From positions 1 to 53,613 of the forward strand of contig NZ_JODM01000039.1 in the NCBI RefSeq assembly GCF_000717995.1: 53,613 nucleotides of DNA, written 5' to 3'. This DNA is from Streptomyces violaceorubidus. GTDB taxonomy: Bacteria > Actinomycetota > Actinomycetes > Streptomycetales > Streptomycetaceae. The notes under the pieces were generated by a model. That model saw only the letters and a program-made list of their open reading frames with translations, did not search any database and had not been told where the DNA came from. Shown piece after piece: positions 25,910 to 34,746 of the stretch (its first letter is position 1; each line of letters starts with the position of its first letter). The position numbers and the translations under genes are program-made.

Positions 25910-27213
25910 AGCGCGTCCGCGAACAGTCGGTCCAGCCGGTCGCACAGCTCGTCGGCCTCCTCCACGGTCATGATCAGCGGGGGACGTACCTTGAGGACGT
26001 TCCCGAAGCCGTAGAGCGAGGTGCGCAGGAGGAGCCCGTGGTCCATGCCCCGGGCCGCCAGATGGTTGGTGAAGCCCGGGTCCGGACGGCCGTCCGCGTC
26101 GTTGACCTCCATGCCGATCATGAGACCGCGGCCCCGGACATCACCGATGAAGGCGTGACGGGCGGCCAGTTCGCCGAGCCGGTCCATGATGTGGGCGCCG
26201 ACGGCCCGGACGTTCTCCAGGAAGCCGGGACGCCGGATGATCTCCAGCGTCTTCACGGCCACGGACGAGGCCAGGACGTTGGCCCCGAACGTCGAGTTGA
26301 TGTGATGGCCCTCCAGCCCTGTCAGGTGCTCCGCCGTCAGGAGCCCGGCGATGGGCATCCCCGAGCCGCCGAGCCCCTTGCCGAAGGTGAGTATGTCCGG
26401 GGAGACACCGAAGGTGTCCGAGGCGAACATGTGCCCGGTGCGGCCGAAACCGGTCTGGATCTCGTCGAAGACCAGCAGGATGCCCCGCTCGTCACACAGC
26501 TCGCGCAGCGCCTGGAGGTACCCGTCCGGCGGCACCACGTTGCCGCCGTTGCCCGAGATCGGTTCGAGTATGACGGCGGCCACCCGGCCGGAACTGGCGT
26601 AGTCGATGAAGTCGTTGACGCGTTCCACGCACAGCAGTCCGCAGGTCTCGCGCTGCTGCCGGTAGAAGCAGCGGACACAGTAGGGGTCGGGCACGTGCAC
26701 CACCCCGGGGAGCTGGGCGGGGAAGGGTGCCCGGCGGAAGGCGGCGCCCGACGCGTTGATCATCGCCATCGTCTGTCCGAGGTGGCCGCGGAACAGGGAG
26801 ATGACGTCGGGGTTGCCGGTATGGTGCTGGGCGATCTTTATGGCTGCCTCGTTGGCGTCCGATCCGCTGGACGACTTGAGGTGTACTCGGGTCAGGCCGG
26901 CCGGCGCCACCTCGCTGAGCGCGGCGACCAGCGCGTTGACCGGCTTGGACTGGAACTTGCTGGTGACGTGGATGAGTTCGCCGGCTTGTTCGCGGATCGT
27001 CTCCACGACCTCCGGGTGCGAGTAGCCGAGTGTGAGGTTGAACGTCCCCGACGACGCGTCCAGATAGCGCCGGCCGTCCTTGCCGTAGAGGTAGACGCCT
27101 TCGCCGCGGTCGGCCTCGAAGTCGTCGGGCGGATAGTAGAAGTGGTTCACCACGTCGTCGGCCGGCTCGGTCCTCGACGGGTTCGTGCCGGTTGGGGCCA
27201 TGGATACGTGCAT
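25906..27213 (-). CDS. Class III PLP-dependent aminotransferase
   Basis: A 435-aa fold-type I aminotransferase from ATG 27213 with GGAGG six bases upstream. Landmarks: LKSSSGSDANEAAIKIAQHH (phosphate-binding loop), GHLGQTMAMINASG, VAAVILEPISGNGGNVVPPD, LLVFDEIQTGFGRTG (Asp to the pyridine N) and LTFGKGLGGSGMPIAGLL (Schiff-base Lys). A cysteine-rich insertion, PYCVRCFYRQQRETCGLLC, is seen after residue 180, as in several omega- and sugar-acting class III enzymes. Family members aminate aldehydes and ketones, including the 6'-aldehyde of aminoglycosides. Here it presumably aminates the product of the zinc dehydrogenase. First of three overlapping genes. Confidence 0.85.
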   Translation of the reverse strand: MHVSMAPTGTNPSRTEPADDVVNHFYYPPDDFEADRGEGVYLYGKDGRRYLDASSGTFNLTLGYSHPEVVETIREQAGELIHVTSKFQSKPVNALVAALSEVAPAGLTRVHLKSSSGSDANEAAIKIAQHHTGNPDVISLFRGHLGQTMAMINASGAAFRRAPFPAQLPGVVHVPDPYCVRCFYRQQRETCGLLCVERVNDFIDYASSGRVAAVILEPISGNGGNVVPPDGYLQALRELCDERGILLVFDEIQTGFGRTGHMFASDTFGVSPDILTFGKGLGGSGMPIAGLLTAEHLTGLEGHHINSTFGANVLASSVAVKTLEIIRRPGFLENVRAVGAHIMDRLGELAARHAFIGDVRGRGLMIGMEVNDADGRPDPGFTNHLAARGMDHGLLLRTSLYGFGNVLKVRPPLIMTVEEADELCDRLDRLFADAL

Positions 27214-27292
27214 GATGCCTCCGTGAAGGTGGGCCGGCTCGCCAGGGGCACTCGCGGCTGCCGGTTTCGGGAGAAGCCGTGACGTCACAGCG

Positions 27293-28060
27293 TCAGAGGC
27301 AGACGTCGTCCGGGGTCTTGTGCTTCTTCATGGACGTACCGTCGTCGTCTGCCCTGCGCGGGTCGGATTCGATCCGGTGCAGGATCTCCTCCAGGCGGGT
27401 GCCCTCGAAGGACTCGATGCGCAGGTGCGCCAGGCTGAGGTCGAGGGAGGTGGTCATGGCGTTGGGCGCGGCGACGCAGCGCACCCCGGCCGCGTGCGCC
27501 GCGCGGACACCGCTGGGGGAATCCTCGAAGGCGACGGCCTCGTGCGGGGCGACGCCGAGCCTGGCCAGTGCCTCGCGGTAGAGATACGGGGTCGGTTTGG
27601 CACGGTTGGTGTCGCCCTCCGGACTGTGTATGGCCTGCCACCCGCCCTCGATGCCGCACTGCCGGATGTAGCGCCTGATCCAGGCGGTGGGACTGTTGCT
27701 GACCACCGACCGGAGCAGACCGGCTTGATCGGTCTGCTGGAGCAGACCCGGTACGCCGGGGCGCGCCCGCAGTACCGCGAGTTCCTTCTCCTTTCGGCGT
27801 GCCACGTGGGCGTCCAGGACGGCGCGGTCCAGCGAACGGCCGGTCAGCTCTTCCAGGCTCCCCCACAGGTCGAAGCCGATGGTGCCGAGGACACCGGCCC
27901 ACCGGCTGCGCGTCAGTTCGTGGCCGTGGTCGCGGAAGACGTCGGAATAGATGCGGTAGACATGGGGCTCAGGGTCCCAGAGTGTGCCGTCGAGGTCGAA
28001 AAGGAGAGCGCGCACGGCAGTGCCTCGCCGTCCGGCCGAGAAGGATGATGTGGACACCAT
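27293..28060 (-). CDS. HAD-family phosphatase (subfamily IA)
   Basis: A 255-aa protein: motif I ALLFDLDGTLWD, motif II SVVSNSPTAWI, motif III RAKPTPYLY, motif IV EAVAFEDSPSGVRAAHAAG. It is a canonical beta-phosphoglucomutase/phosphoglycolate phosphatase-like member. ATG 28060 is annotated, GTG 28015 is equally possible and would begin directly at the domain. It is the first gene of the minus-strand operon that continues with the aminotransferase 79 bp downstream. Divergent from the PfkB gene across a 305-bp region with repeated CATGT motifs. Confidence 0.8.
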   Translation of the reverse strand: MVSTSSFSAGRRGTAVRALLFDLDGTLWDPEPHVYRIYSDVFRDHGHELTRSRWAGVLGTIGFDLWGSLEELTGRSLDRAVLDAHVARRKEKELAVLRARPGVPGLLQQTDQAGLLRSVVSNSPTAWIRRYIRQCGIEGGWQAIHSPEGDTNRAKPTPYLYREALARLGVAPHEAVAFEDSPSGVRAAHAAGVRCVAAPNAMTTSLDLSLAHLRIESFEGTRLEEILHRIESDPRRADDDGTSMKKHKTPDDVCL

Positions 28061-28365
28061 GCGTGTGGAACCCTCTCGCAGGATTGCAGACCTCCACGCT
28101 TCATTCGCGTGACGGATCCCGCGTGCTGTTTCGGCTGCGGACGATCATCAGTCACTCTCCATGTCTCCGCAACCCCCTTGTACGCAGCGATCTTTCGCCA
28201 AGCGCGGCGGCCGTAAACATGTATCTCAAGAGGATTGCCATCCGATGGGCATCCAGGGGCAGGCGCGCGAAGGCGTCTCTTCCGCTGGGTGCATTGTCAT
28301 GTGACACTGCGGCTCGGCAACATGTGACAACACGCCACGTCATCGATCGGCCTCGAAGGAGACAC
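28061..28365. promoter_or_regulatory. Divergent promoter region of the sugar cluster
   Basis: This 305-bp gap between the HAD and PfkB genes is richer in A+T than its surroundings and contains CATGT-type motifs at about 28217, 28298 and 28321. It must drive both the leftward and the rightward operons of the cluster. AAGGAGA ends just before ATG 28366. No gene was seen. Confidence 0.45.
28295..28330. promoter_or_regulatory. Direct repeats CATGTGACA, probable operator
   Basis: TGTCATGTGACA (28295-28306) and AACATGTGACAA (28319-28330) share CATGTGACA with a period of 23 bp, about two helical turns. The first copy is itself near-palindromic (TGTCA-TG-TGACA). They lie 36-70 bp upstream of the PfkB start. 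Confidence 0.4.
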
Positions 28366-29205
28366 ATGGGTCATCCAGGCGGCGTAAGCAGGGGTCTTCG
28401 GACCGCGGTCGTCGGGCACGTGGAGTGGACCACCATCGCGCGGCTGGCCCGGGTGCCGCAGCAGGGCGAGGTGGCTCACGCGGCCGCCGTCTGGGAGGGA
28501 CCGGCCGGTGGTGGTGCCGTCGCCGCCGTGCAGATGGCACAACTGGCCGGGCGGACGACGTTCTTCACCGCGCTCGGCGACGACACCGCCGGCCGCCGCA
28601 GCGAAGAAGTCCTCGGACGACTCGGGGTGGAGGTCCTGACCGCCACCCGCCCCGGGCGCACCCGCACGGCCGTCAGTGTGGTCGACGACTCCGGCGAACG
28701 CACCACCACGACGCTCGGACCGCGCCTTCAGCCCTCCCTCGACGATCCTCTGCCCTGGCACGAACTGGTCACCTACGACGTGGTGCATTTCGTGGCGGGC
28801 GATGGCCGTGTCCTGGAACATGCCCGTCGGGCACGTGTGGTGACCGCGAGTCTCCGGGAGTCGGAGGTGGTCGCCACCTGCGGAGTGCCGGTGGACGCCC
28901 TGATCGGAAGCGCCGCGGATCCGGCCGAACGGTACGACCCGGCCTCTTTCGCCACCAAGCCCGGCCTGGTCGTACTGACCGAAGGACGCGAGGGCGGCCG
29001 TTTCCTGTCGGCCGACGTGACGGGCAGGTACGACGCGATGCCCGTCCCGGGTCGGGAGCAGGACAGCTACGGCATGGGAGACAACTTCGCAGCCGCTCTC
29101 GCGCACGCGCTCGGCAGGGGCGCCACCACGGCCACGGCGCTGCGCGCCGCGGCCGAACGCGCGGCGCGATGCGCGGCGACGCGCGGGCCCTACACCCTGC
29201 CCTGA
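28366..29205 (+). CDS. PfkB-family carbohydrate kinase
   Basis: A 279-aa protein, ATG 28366 behind AAGGAGA. PfkB features: a glycine-rich GPAGGGAVAAVQMAQLAGRT (substrate side), LGDDTAGRRSEEVLGRLGVE, and near the end DSYGMGDNFAAALAHAL, the GAGD-like catalytic motif with Met-Gly-Asp in place of Ala-Gly-Asp. It is shorter than ribokinase but has both sides of the active site. It would phosphorylate a sugar, polyol or nucleoside hydroxyl. First gene of the rightward operon. Confidence 0.75.
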   Translation: MGHPGGVSRGLRTAVVGHVEWTTIARLARVPQQGEVAHAAAVWEGPAGGGAVAAVQMAQLAGRTTFFTALGDDTAGRRSEEVLGRLGVEVLTATRPGRTRTAVSVVDDSGERTTTTLGPRLQPSLDDPLPWHELVTYDVVHFVAGDGRVLEHARRARVVTASLRESEVVATCGVPVDALIGSAADPAERYDPASFATKPGLVVLTEGREGGRFLSADVTGRYDAMPVPGREQDSYGMGDNFAAALAHALGRGATTATALRAAAERAARCAATRGPYTLP

Positions 29206-29321
29206 CGGCCTTCGACCGGGAACGGGTGCCGAGAGCCGAGAGTCGGTAGCCGGCCGGCGAACCCGGTGCACCGACCTGGCCCGCCGCAGGCTCCCTTCAC
29301 TCTCGCCACTCTGGGGGATAC

Positions 29322-30047
29322 ATGCTCACCACCCTGGTCCTGTGGGACATCGACCACACCCTGCTGGACAGCGGACCGGCCGGGCCGGCCGTCTACCCGC
29401 GTGCCTTCCGTGCCCTGACCGGATCGGCCCCAAAGGTCACCGTCCCGACCGAGGGCCGCACCGAACAGGCGATCATGGGCCAGCTGCTGGAAGCGCACGG
29501 CGTGCACGGCATCAGCGCGCCGGAGGCGGCCGCGGCGATGGTCACCGCCCTGCGTGAGTTGGACGACGAGCTGCGATCGGGAGGGCGGCGACTGCCCGGA
29601 TCCTTCGAGGCGCTGACGGCTCTGCGTGCCGATCCAAGGGCCGCCCAGTCGCTGCTGACCGGCAACCTGCGGCCCAACGCCCACCGCAAGCTCGCGGCCT
29701 TCGGACTGGACCGCCTGGTCGACTTCGACGCCGGAGCCTACGGATCGGATCACCCGGTCCGTGCGCGGCTGGTCGCCGTGGCGCAGCGCCGGGCCAGTGA
29801 CAGATACGGCAGGTGCTTCGGGGCTGACGACACCGTACTGGTGGGCGACACCCTGCGGGATGTCGCGGCAGCTGTCGAGGGCGGTGCGCGGGTGGTAGCG
29901 GTGGCGACCGGGGGCGACGGCGCCGAGGAACTGCTGGCTGCGGGAGCCGAGGCCGTCCTGCCCGACCTGCGGGACACGGACCGGGTGGTCGGAGCCATCC
30001 TGGGCGGGCCGGAGCGGGAGCCGGCCGTGCGGCGGGGGACACCGTGA
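29322..30047 (+). CDS. HAD-family phosphatase
   Basis: A 241-aa protein with motif I VLWDIDHTLLD, motif II LLTGNLRPN, motif IV DTVLVGDTLRDVAAAVEGG and a cap domain between I and II (residues about 18-90). ATG 29322 follows GGGGGA. It resembles phosphoglycolate-phosphatase-type enzymes. Its stop overlaps the glycosyltransferase start as GTGA, implying that dephosphorylation and glycosyl transfer belong to one route, perhaps removing phosphate after or before transfer. It is the third HAD enzyme of the cluster. Confidence 0.8.
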   Translation: MLTTLVLWDIDHTLLDSGPAGPAVYPRAFRALTGSAPKVTVPTEGRTEQAIMGQLLEAHGVHGISAPEAAAAMVTALRELDDELRSGGRRLPGSFEALTALRADPRAAQSLLTGNLRPNAHRKLAAFGLDRLVDFDAGAYGSDHPVRARLVAVAQRRASDRYGRCFGADDTVLVGDTLRDVAAAVEGGARVVAVATGGDGAEELLAAGAEAVLPDLRDTDRVVGAILGGPEREPAVRRGTP

Positions 30048-30952
30048 CGTCCGTCGAGGTGCCGCGTCCGGCCGGCCCCGTGGACGAGGCCCTGGTGTCG
30101 GTGATCGTACCGGCGCGTGACGCCGCGGACACGCTCGGCCGACAACTGGACGCGCTGGCGGTCCAGGACCACACCGGCCCCTGGGAGGTGATCGTGGTGG
30201 ACGACGGTTCGTCCGACGGTACGGCGGCGGTGGCGGAGGCACACCGATCCGTACTGCCCGCTCTCCGCGTGGTGCGCGCCGACGGCGGTGGCGGCGTCAA
30301 TGGGGCGCGCAATTTTGGGTGCAGGCACAGTGCCGGGACACTCCTGCTGTTCTGCGACGCCGACGACATCGTCGCCCCGACATGGATGTCCGCGATGGTC
30401 GCGGCGCTGGGCACGGCCGCGGCGGTGGGCGGAGCCCTGGAGCGGCACACCCTGAACGGTGCGGTGGCTCTCGCGGCCCGTCCGCCGGCGCCGGTTCCCT
30501 CGCTCGCCGACTCGTTCGCCTTCCTGCCCTACCCGTGGGGCGCCAACTGCGGCGTACGGAGGGAGGTCTGGGAGCGACTGGGCGGGTTCGATCCGGCGTT
30601 CACCTACGGGTCGGACGATGTCGAGTTCTTCTGGCGTGCCCAGTTGTCGGGCGCCGCTCTCGCCTTCGCGGCCGACGCCGTGGTCCTGTACCGCCTGCGT
30701 GACCGCGTACGTGACATGGCACGCCAGTACTACCGGTACGGGCGGTCGCATCCTCTGCTGTACCGCCGTTTCGCCGCCGACGGAATGCCCCGGTCCTCGT
30801 CCAAAGAGGCGCTCTGGGAATGGGCGAGGCTGCTGCTGCGAGCCGGTGCGGTGCTTGGTCCCGAAGCGGCGCGGGCCCGGTGGGCCGTCCGCGTCGCCCT
30901 GCGCGCCGGCCGGCTGCTGGGCAGCCTGCGCCACCGCACTCGTTATCTCTGA
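30044..30952 (+). CDS. Family 2 glycosyltransferase
   Basis: A 302-aa inverting GT-A enzyme from GTG 30044, overlapping the HAD stop. The sequence opens VSVIVPARDAADTLGRQLDA, then EVIVVDDGSSDGTAAVAE (nucleotide sugar binding), LLLFCDADDIVAPTWM (DxD-type metal motif, CDADD) and GVRREVWERLGGFDPAFTYG, SDDVEFFWRAQLSGA (acceptor-side ED-like motif). It has no clear membrane helices, so it is probably cytosolic. It would transfer a sugar from a nucleotide donor to an acceptor. The donor is not identifiable here. Confidence 0.85.
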   Translation: MTSVEVPRPAGPVDEALVSVIVPARDAADTLGRQLDALAVQDHTGPWEVIVVDDGSSDGTAAVAEAHRSVLPALRVVRADGGGGVNGARNFGCRHSAGTLLLFCDADDIVAPTWMSAMVAALGTAAAVGGALERHTLNGAVALAARPPAPVPSLADSFAFLPYPWGANCGVRREVWERLGGFDPAFTYGSDDVEFFWRAQLSGAALAFAADAVVLYRLRDRVRDMARQYYRYGRSHPLLYRRFAADGMPRSSSKEALWEWARLLLRAGAVLGPEAARARWAVRVALRAGRLLGSLRHRTRYL

Positions 30953-31062
30953 GCCGTCCCGGCCCTTCCGCGCAGTCGCCGGCGGGCCGGCCCTCCTGAG
31001 CAGTCCCCGAGCGGCCGCCGCTCCTGCGCCGCCCCCGATCACCCAGTCAGGGAGTATTCCTC

Positions 31063-32067
31063 ATGAGCGCCCCTTCCCACGCTTCCCCGCTCTCGTCGGC
31101 AGCCGCTGATGCCCGCCCGGTGCTCGCCGTCGACATCGGTGGGACCAAGATCGCGACAGCGCTGGTCCATCCCGACGCTTCGGTGAGCCACCGCGTCGTC
31201 GTGCCGACGCCGGTGACGGGTGGCCGCGAGGAGGCACGGGCCGCGGTGACGGCGGCCGCGCTGGGCGTCCTGGAACACGCCGCCGCGGCCGGCGGCGTGC
31301 GCGGCGTCGGCATCGGGTCCGCGGGGCCGATCGACCCGGACGCCGGAACCATCAGCCCGGTCATGATTCCGGTCCTGCGTGACGCTCCCGTCCGGACGTG
31401 GGCCTCGGCGTGGGCTCCCGACGTCCCGGTGACCCTGACCGGGGACGGGACATGCATGGCTGTGGGCGAACACTGGGCCGGCGCCGGCCTCGGTACGCGG
31501 AACATGCTGGGCTGCACGGTGTCGACCGGCGTCGGCGGAGGACTGGTCCTGGACGGCCGTCCCTGGACCGGTCCATCGGCCAATGCCGGGCACATCGGAC
31601 ACGTGATCATCGATCCGGACGGGCCCGACTGCCCCTGCGGGAGCCGTGGTTGTCTGGAGCTGACCGCCAGCGGCACGGCGCTGCTGGCACGTGCGCGGGC
31701 GGCCGGCTGGAGTCGTCCGGGCGACGGAAGGACCGCCGCCGACCTCGCTGTCGCGGCACGCGCCGGCGATGCCCTGGCCGGTCGGATCTTCGCCGAGGCC
31801 GGACGAGCACTCGCCGCGGCCTTCACCTCCGTGAGCGCTGTGTGCGATCTCGACCTGATCGTGGTGGGCGGTGGCGTGGCCCAGGCGGGACGTCCGCTCT
31901 TCGACGCCATCGAGGCGGGGATGCGCGAGTTCGCGGGGCTGCCCTTCCTGCGCAAGACGGCCGTCCGCCCCGCCCGGCTCGGTGCGGACGCCGGACTCGT
32001 CGGCGCCGCCGCGTTCCTGCACCTTCCCCAGCGATATGCCGCCGCTGCGGCCGTTCCCACGCTCTGA
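31063..32067 (+). CDS. ROK-family sugar kinase
   Basis: A 334-aa protein. ATP phosphate loop LAVDIGGTKIATALVHPD near the N-terminus; the ROK signature appears as GCTVSTGVGGGLVLDG, AGHIGHVIID and the zinc-binding CPCGSRGCLELTASG. No N-terminal helix-turn-helix is present, so it is an enzyme and not a repressor. ROK kinases phosphorylate glucose, N-acetylated hexosamines or, as in rifamycin clusters, kanosamine. Beside an aminotransferase and dehydrogenase, an amino sugar is a reasonable but unproven substrate. Confidence 0.85.
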   Translation: MSAPSHASPLSSAAADARPVLAVDIGGTKIATALVHPDASVSHRVVVPTPVTGGREEARAAVTAAALGVLEHAAAAGGVRGVGIGSAGPIDPDAGTISPVMIPVLRDAPVRTWASAWAPDVPVTLTGDGTCMAVGEHWAGAGLGTRNMLGCTVSTGVGGGLVLDGRPWTGPSANAGHIGHVIIDPDGPDCPCGSRGCLELTASGTALLARARAAGWSRPGDGRTAADLAVAARAGDALAGRIFAEAGRALAAAFTSVSAVCDLDLIVVGGGVAQAGRPLFDAIEAGMREFAGLPFLRKTAVRPARLGADAGLVGAAAFLHLPQRYAAAAAVPTL

Positions 32068-32164
32068 CGGCTCACCTCGGCCGCCTTGCCGCCGGCCCGC
32101 TTGCGACGTGCGGCGCCCACCGGTCGCAGACACGACCTGCCCCCCCCAGCCGGAAGGTCCCTCC

Positions 32165-33433
32165 GTGAACGACTCCACTCACCCCACCAGCAGTCCCGCC
32201 CCGGACGAACCGCCCGGCGCCCGGCCCCTCGACGCCCCGCCACCGGGCCCGACCCGCCTGCTGCGACGCGCCAGAACCGCGGTCTTCCTGCTCTTCTTCG
32301 CCAACGCACTGGCCTACGCCAACATCGTTCCGCGCCTGCCCGAGATCCGCGACCACGCCGGACTCTCCAACGCGGCACTCGGGACCGCCCTGGCCTGCAT
32401 GCCGGTCGGTGCCCTGACCGCCGGACTTCTCGCAGGACCGTTGGGCGCCCGGGTCGGCAGCGGCCGCCTCGCCACGCTCTGCGCGTTCGTGTTCGCCCTC
32501 GCGGTACCGCTGGTCTCCTTCACGTCCGGGTGGTGGACGCTGGCCGGCTGCCTGTTCCTGCTCGGCGTGCTCGACGCCATCATGGACGCGTCGATGAACA
32601 CCCATGGGCTGCGGGTGGAGCGCGGATACCGGAGATCGATCCTGAACAGCTTCCACGCGCTGTGGAGCGTGGGCGCGGTCGTCGGTGGACTGCTCTCGAC
32701 CTTGCTCATCGGTTGCGCCGTCCCGCTGCGACCCCACCTCGTCGCGGTGGGCGTAATGCTCGCGCTGCTCGGCGCGGCGGTGTGGCCGCTCCTCCTGCCG
32801 GGCGGAGACGGAACGGCCACCGCCCACGAGCCGGCGCCCACCGGCTCCGCGTACCGTGCCGGGATCAGGGCGGCACTGCCGAGCCTGTTGATGCTCGGGC
32901 TGCTCCTGGTCACGTCGTCCGTCATCGAGGACACCCCGGCCTCGTGGGGCGCCGCTCTGCTGCAGGACGACTACCGGGCCTCCGACGCCACGGCCGGGTT
33001 CGCCTACATCGCCTTCCAGAGTGCGATGACCGCCGGCCGGTTCCTCGGCGACCGGGTGACCGACCGCCTCGGAACGGTGGCGGTGGCCCGCCTCAGCGGC
33101 GTGCTCGTGGCGCTGCCGGTGGCCTGCGCACTGCTGACCCACTCCGCCGCCGCGGTGATCGCTGCCTTCGCCTGCGCGGGACTCGGTGCCTCCACCCTCT
33201 TCCCGGCCGCGATACGGGCAGCAGGGAGGATCCCCGGCACACGCAGTTCCGACGGCGTCGCGATCGTCTCCTGGGTGGCCAGGGTCGGGTTCCTCGCCGC
33301 GCCTCCGGTGGTCGGGCTGCTGGGCGACCGGCTGAGCCTGCGGGCGGGCGTTTCGGTGATGGTCGCCGCCGGCCTGACGGTCCTGGCCCTGTCGAAGGTT
33401 TTGACCCCCGCGCGTGACATCACGGGATCCTGA
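32165..33433 (+). CDS. MFS transporter of the cluster (FucP/YfmO-like, 12 helices)
   Basis: A 422-aa protein from GTG 32165 with GGAAGG eight bases upstream. About a dozen hydrophobic helices; the first begins TAVFLLFFANALAYANIVPR. A conserved middle reads LDAIMDASMNTHGLRVERGY, SILNSFHALWSVGAVVGG, typical of the BtlA/YbjJ-like MFS subgroup. The N-terminal about 35 residues are Pro-rich and cytosolic. As the last gene of the rightward operon it is the probable exporter of the cluster product, although import of a sugar precursor is possible. Confidence 0.8.
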   Translation: MNDSTHPTSSPAPDEPPGARPLDAPPPGPTRLLRRARTAVFLLFFANALAYANIVPRLPEIRDHAGLSNAALGTALACMPVGALTAGLLAGPLGARVGSGRLATLCAFVFALAVPLVSFTSGWWTLAGCLFLLGVLDAIMDASMNTHGLRVERGYRRSILNSFHALWSVGAVVGGLLSTLLIGCAVPLRPHLVAVGVMLALLGAAVWPLLLPGGDGTATAHEPAPTGSAYRAGIRAALPSLLMLGLLLVTSSVIEDTPASWGAALLQDDYRASDATAGFAYIAFQSAMTAGRFLGDRVTDRLGTVAVARLSGVLVALPVACALLTHSAAAVIAAFACAGLGASTLFPAAIRAAGRIPGTRSSDGVAIVSWVARVGFLAAPPVVGLLGDRLSLRAGVSVMVAAGLTVLALSKVLTPARDITGS

Positions 33434-33554
33434 CCGGGAGCCCCGGCCAATCACGGCGCCACGACCGACCACGGCACGGCCTCCGGACGGCTCACCGCCC
33501 GCCCGGCGCACCCCGGCCCGGAGGACGAAACACCGGACGGCCGGGGCGCAGACC

Positions 33555-33735
33555 ACCGTGAACACGGCAGCGGCTGCCGAGCCGGGCACCCGCGTCACGG
33601 TGCTCATCCCCGAGACCGGACCGAAGCAGCGGTGGCTGTGGTCGCTGTGGAACCGGCGGAGTGCCGTCGTCGCCCACGCCGTGCGACGTGACACCGACGC
33701 GGTGATCTGCCGACCGGGGTTCCGGCTGCCCCGAC
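33555..33735 (+). pseudogene. Remnant of an APC amino acid permease C-terminus
   Basis: A short forward frame from GTG 33558 reads EPGTRVTVLIPETGPKQRWL, WSLWNRRSAVVAHAVRRDTD, AVICRPGFRL. This strongly resembles the cytosolic tail of Streptomyces amino acid/polyamine permeases, which end in the same VTVLIPEV, LQNQRG and VICRLRFRL pattern. The transmembrane body is absent upstream (the MFS gene ends at 33433). The remaining gap to 33785 shows nothing else. Confidence 0.45.
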
Positions 33736-33785
33736 ACCACGCACCGGCGCACCCCTGCCGTGACGTCGCCGAGGGGTGCGGACGT

Positions 33786-34715
33786 TCACTCGGTGCCCGC
33801 CGCTTCGCCGTGCGGCGCGGTGAGGAAGCGGGGAAGTTCCGCGTCGACGAGCCGCAGCAGGGCCGACACCGTCGCCCGCGGACGGCGCCGGGTCGCGGTG
33901 GCCAGGTACAGCGACCAGTGCATGGGGGTGTCCCGCACGGTGAGGACGGCCAGCCCTTCAGGAGCCGGACCGGCCACGAACGAGGGCAGGAAGGCGACGC
34001 CCAGCCCGTGGCGGACGAAAGAGGCGGTGGTGGCGATGTCGGTGGCTTCCAGGAGCACCCGGCGCTCCGACCCCGCGGCGGCGAAGGCGCGGTCCACCAG
34101 ATCGCGGTTGCCGTAACCGACGGGCGAGTCGACGAAGGGCTCGTCCACCAGGGTCTGAAGTGCCACGGAACCGGAGCCGGCCAGCCGGTGCGCGGCGGGC
34201 ACGATCAGCACCATCGGCGCGGTGGCCAGCTCCCGCACGTCCAGCCCCTCGGGGCGGTTGCCCGGCAGGGACGAGAAGGCGAGGTCGAGTTCACCCGTCA
34301 ACAGATCGCGCACCAGTCCCGCGGAGCCTGCGGGCGAGGCGTGCAGGCGGAGCGTCACGTCGGGGTGCAGCGCGTGGTAGCGGCCCAGCAGGGCGGGAAT
34401 GTCGAGCAGGCCGGCGGCGGCGACCCCGCCCGCCCGGAGCGTGCCCTGGAGCCGGCCACGCAGGCCGTGCACCGTGTCGTACGCCTCCTGCGCCGCGTCG
34501 AGGGTGGCCGTGGCCTTGGGCAGCAGCGCCGTCCCGGCCTCGGTGAGCAGCACGCCCTGGGGGGTGCGATCCAGCAGTTCGGCGCCCAGCTCGCGTTCCA
34601 GGGCACGGACGGCCGTCGAGACGGCCGACTGGACCACGTGCAGACGCCGGGCGGCCCGGGTGAAGCTCTCCTCTTCCGCCACGGCCACGAAGTAGCGCAG
34701 ATGATGCAGTTCCAC
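33786..34715 (-). CDS. LysR-family transcriptional regulator
   Basis: A 309-aa protein. GTG 34715 gives the classical start MELHHLRYFVAVAEEESFTR; an upstream GTG at 34736 would add seven residues. The winged helix (residues 1-62) has VQSAVSTAVRALERELGAEL. A linker helix and a periplasmic-binding-type effector domain follow (LAFSSLPGNRPEGLDVRELA, then DSPVGYGNRDLVDRAF). It is divergent from an MFS gene across 84 bp, with a T-N11-A site between, the typical layout of a LysR regulator controlling its neighbour. Confidence 0.85.
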   Translation of the reverse strand: MELHHLRYFVAVAEEESFTRAARRLHVVQSAVSTAVRALERELGAELLDRTPQGVLLTEAGTALLPKATATLDAAQEAYDTVHGLRGRLQGTLRAGGVAAAGLLDIPALLGRYHALHPDVTLRLHASPAGSAGLVRDLLTGELDLAFSSLPGNRPEGLDVRELATAPMVLIVPAAHRLAGSGSVALQTLVDEPFVDSPVGYGNRDLVDRAFAAAGSERRVLLEATDIATTASFVRHGLGVAFLPSFVAGPAPEGLAVLTVRDTPMHWSLYLATATRRRPRATVSALLRLVDAELPRFLTAPHGEAAGTE

Positions 34716-34746
34716 AGGTACGTGTCTATCACCCACGGAGATATGG

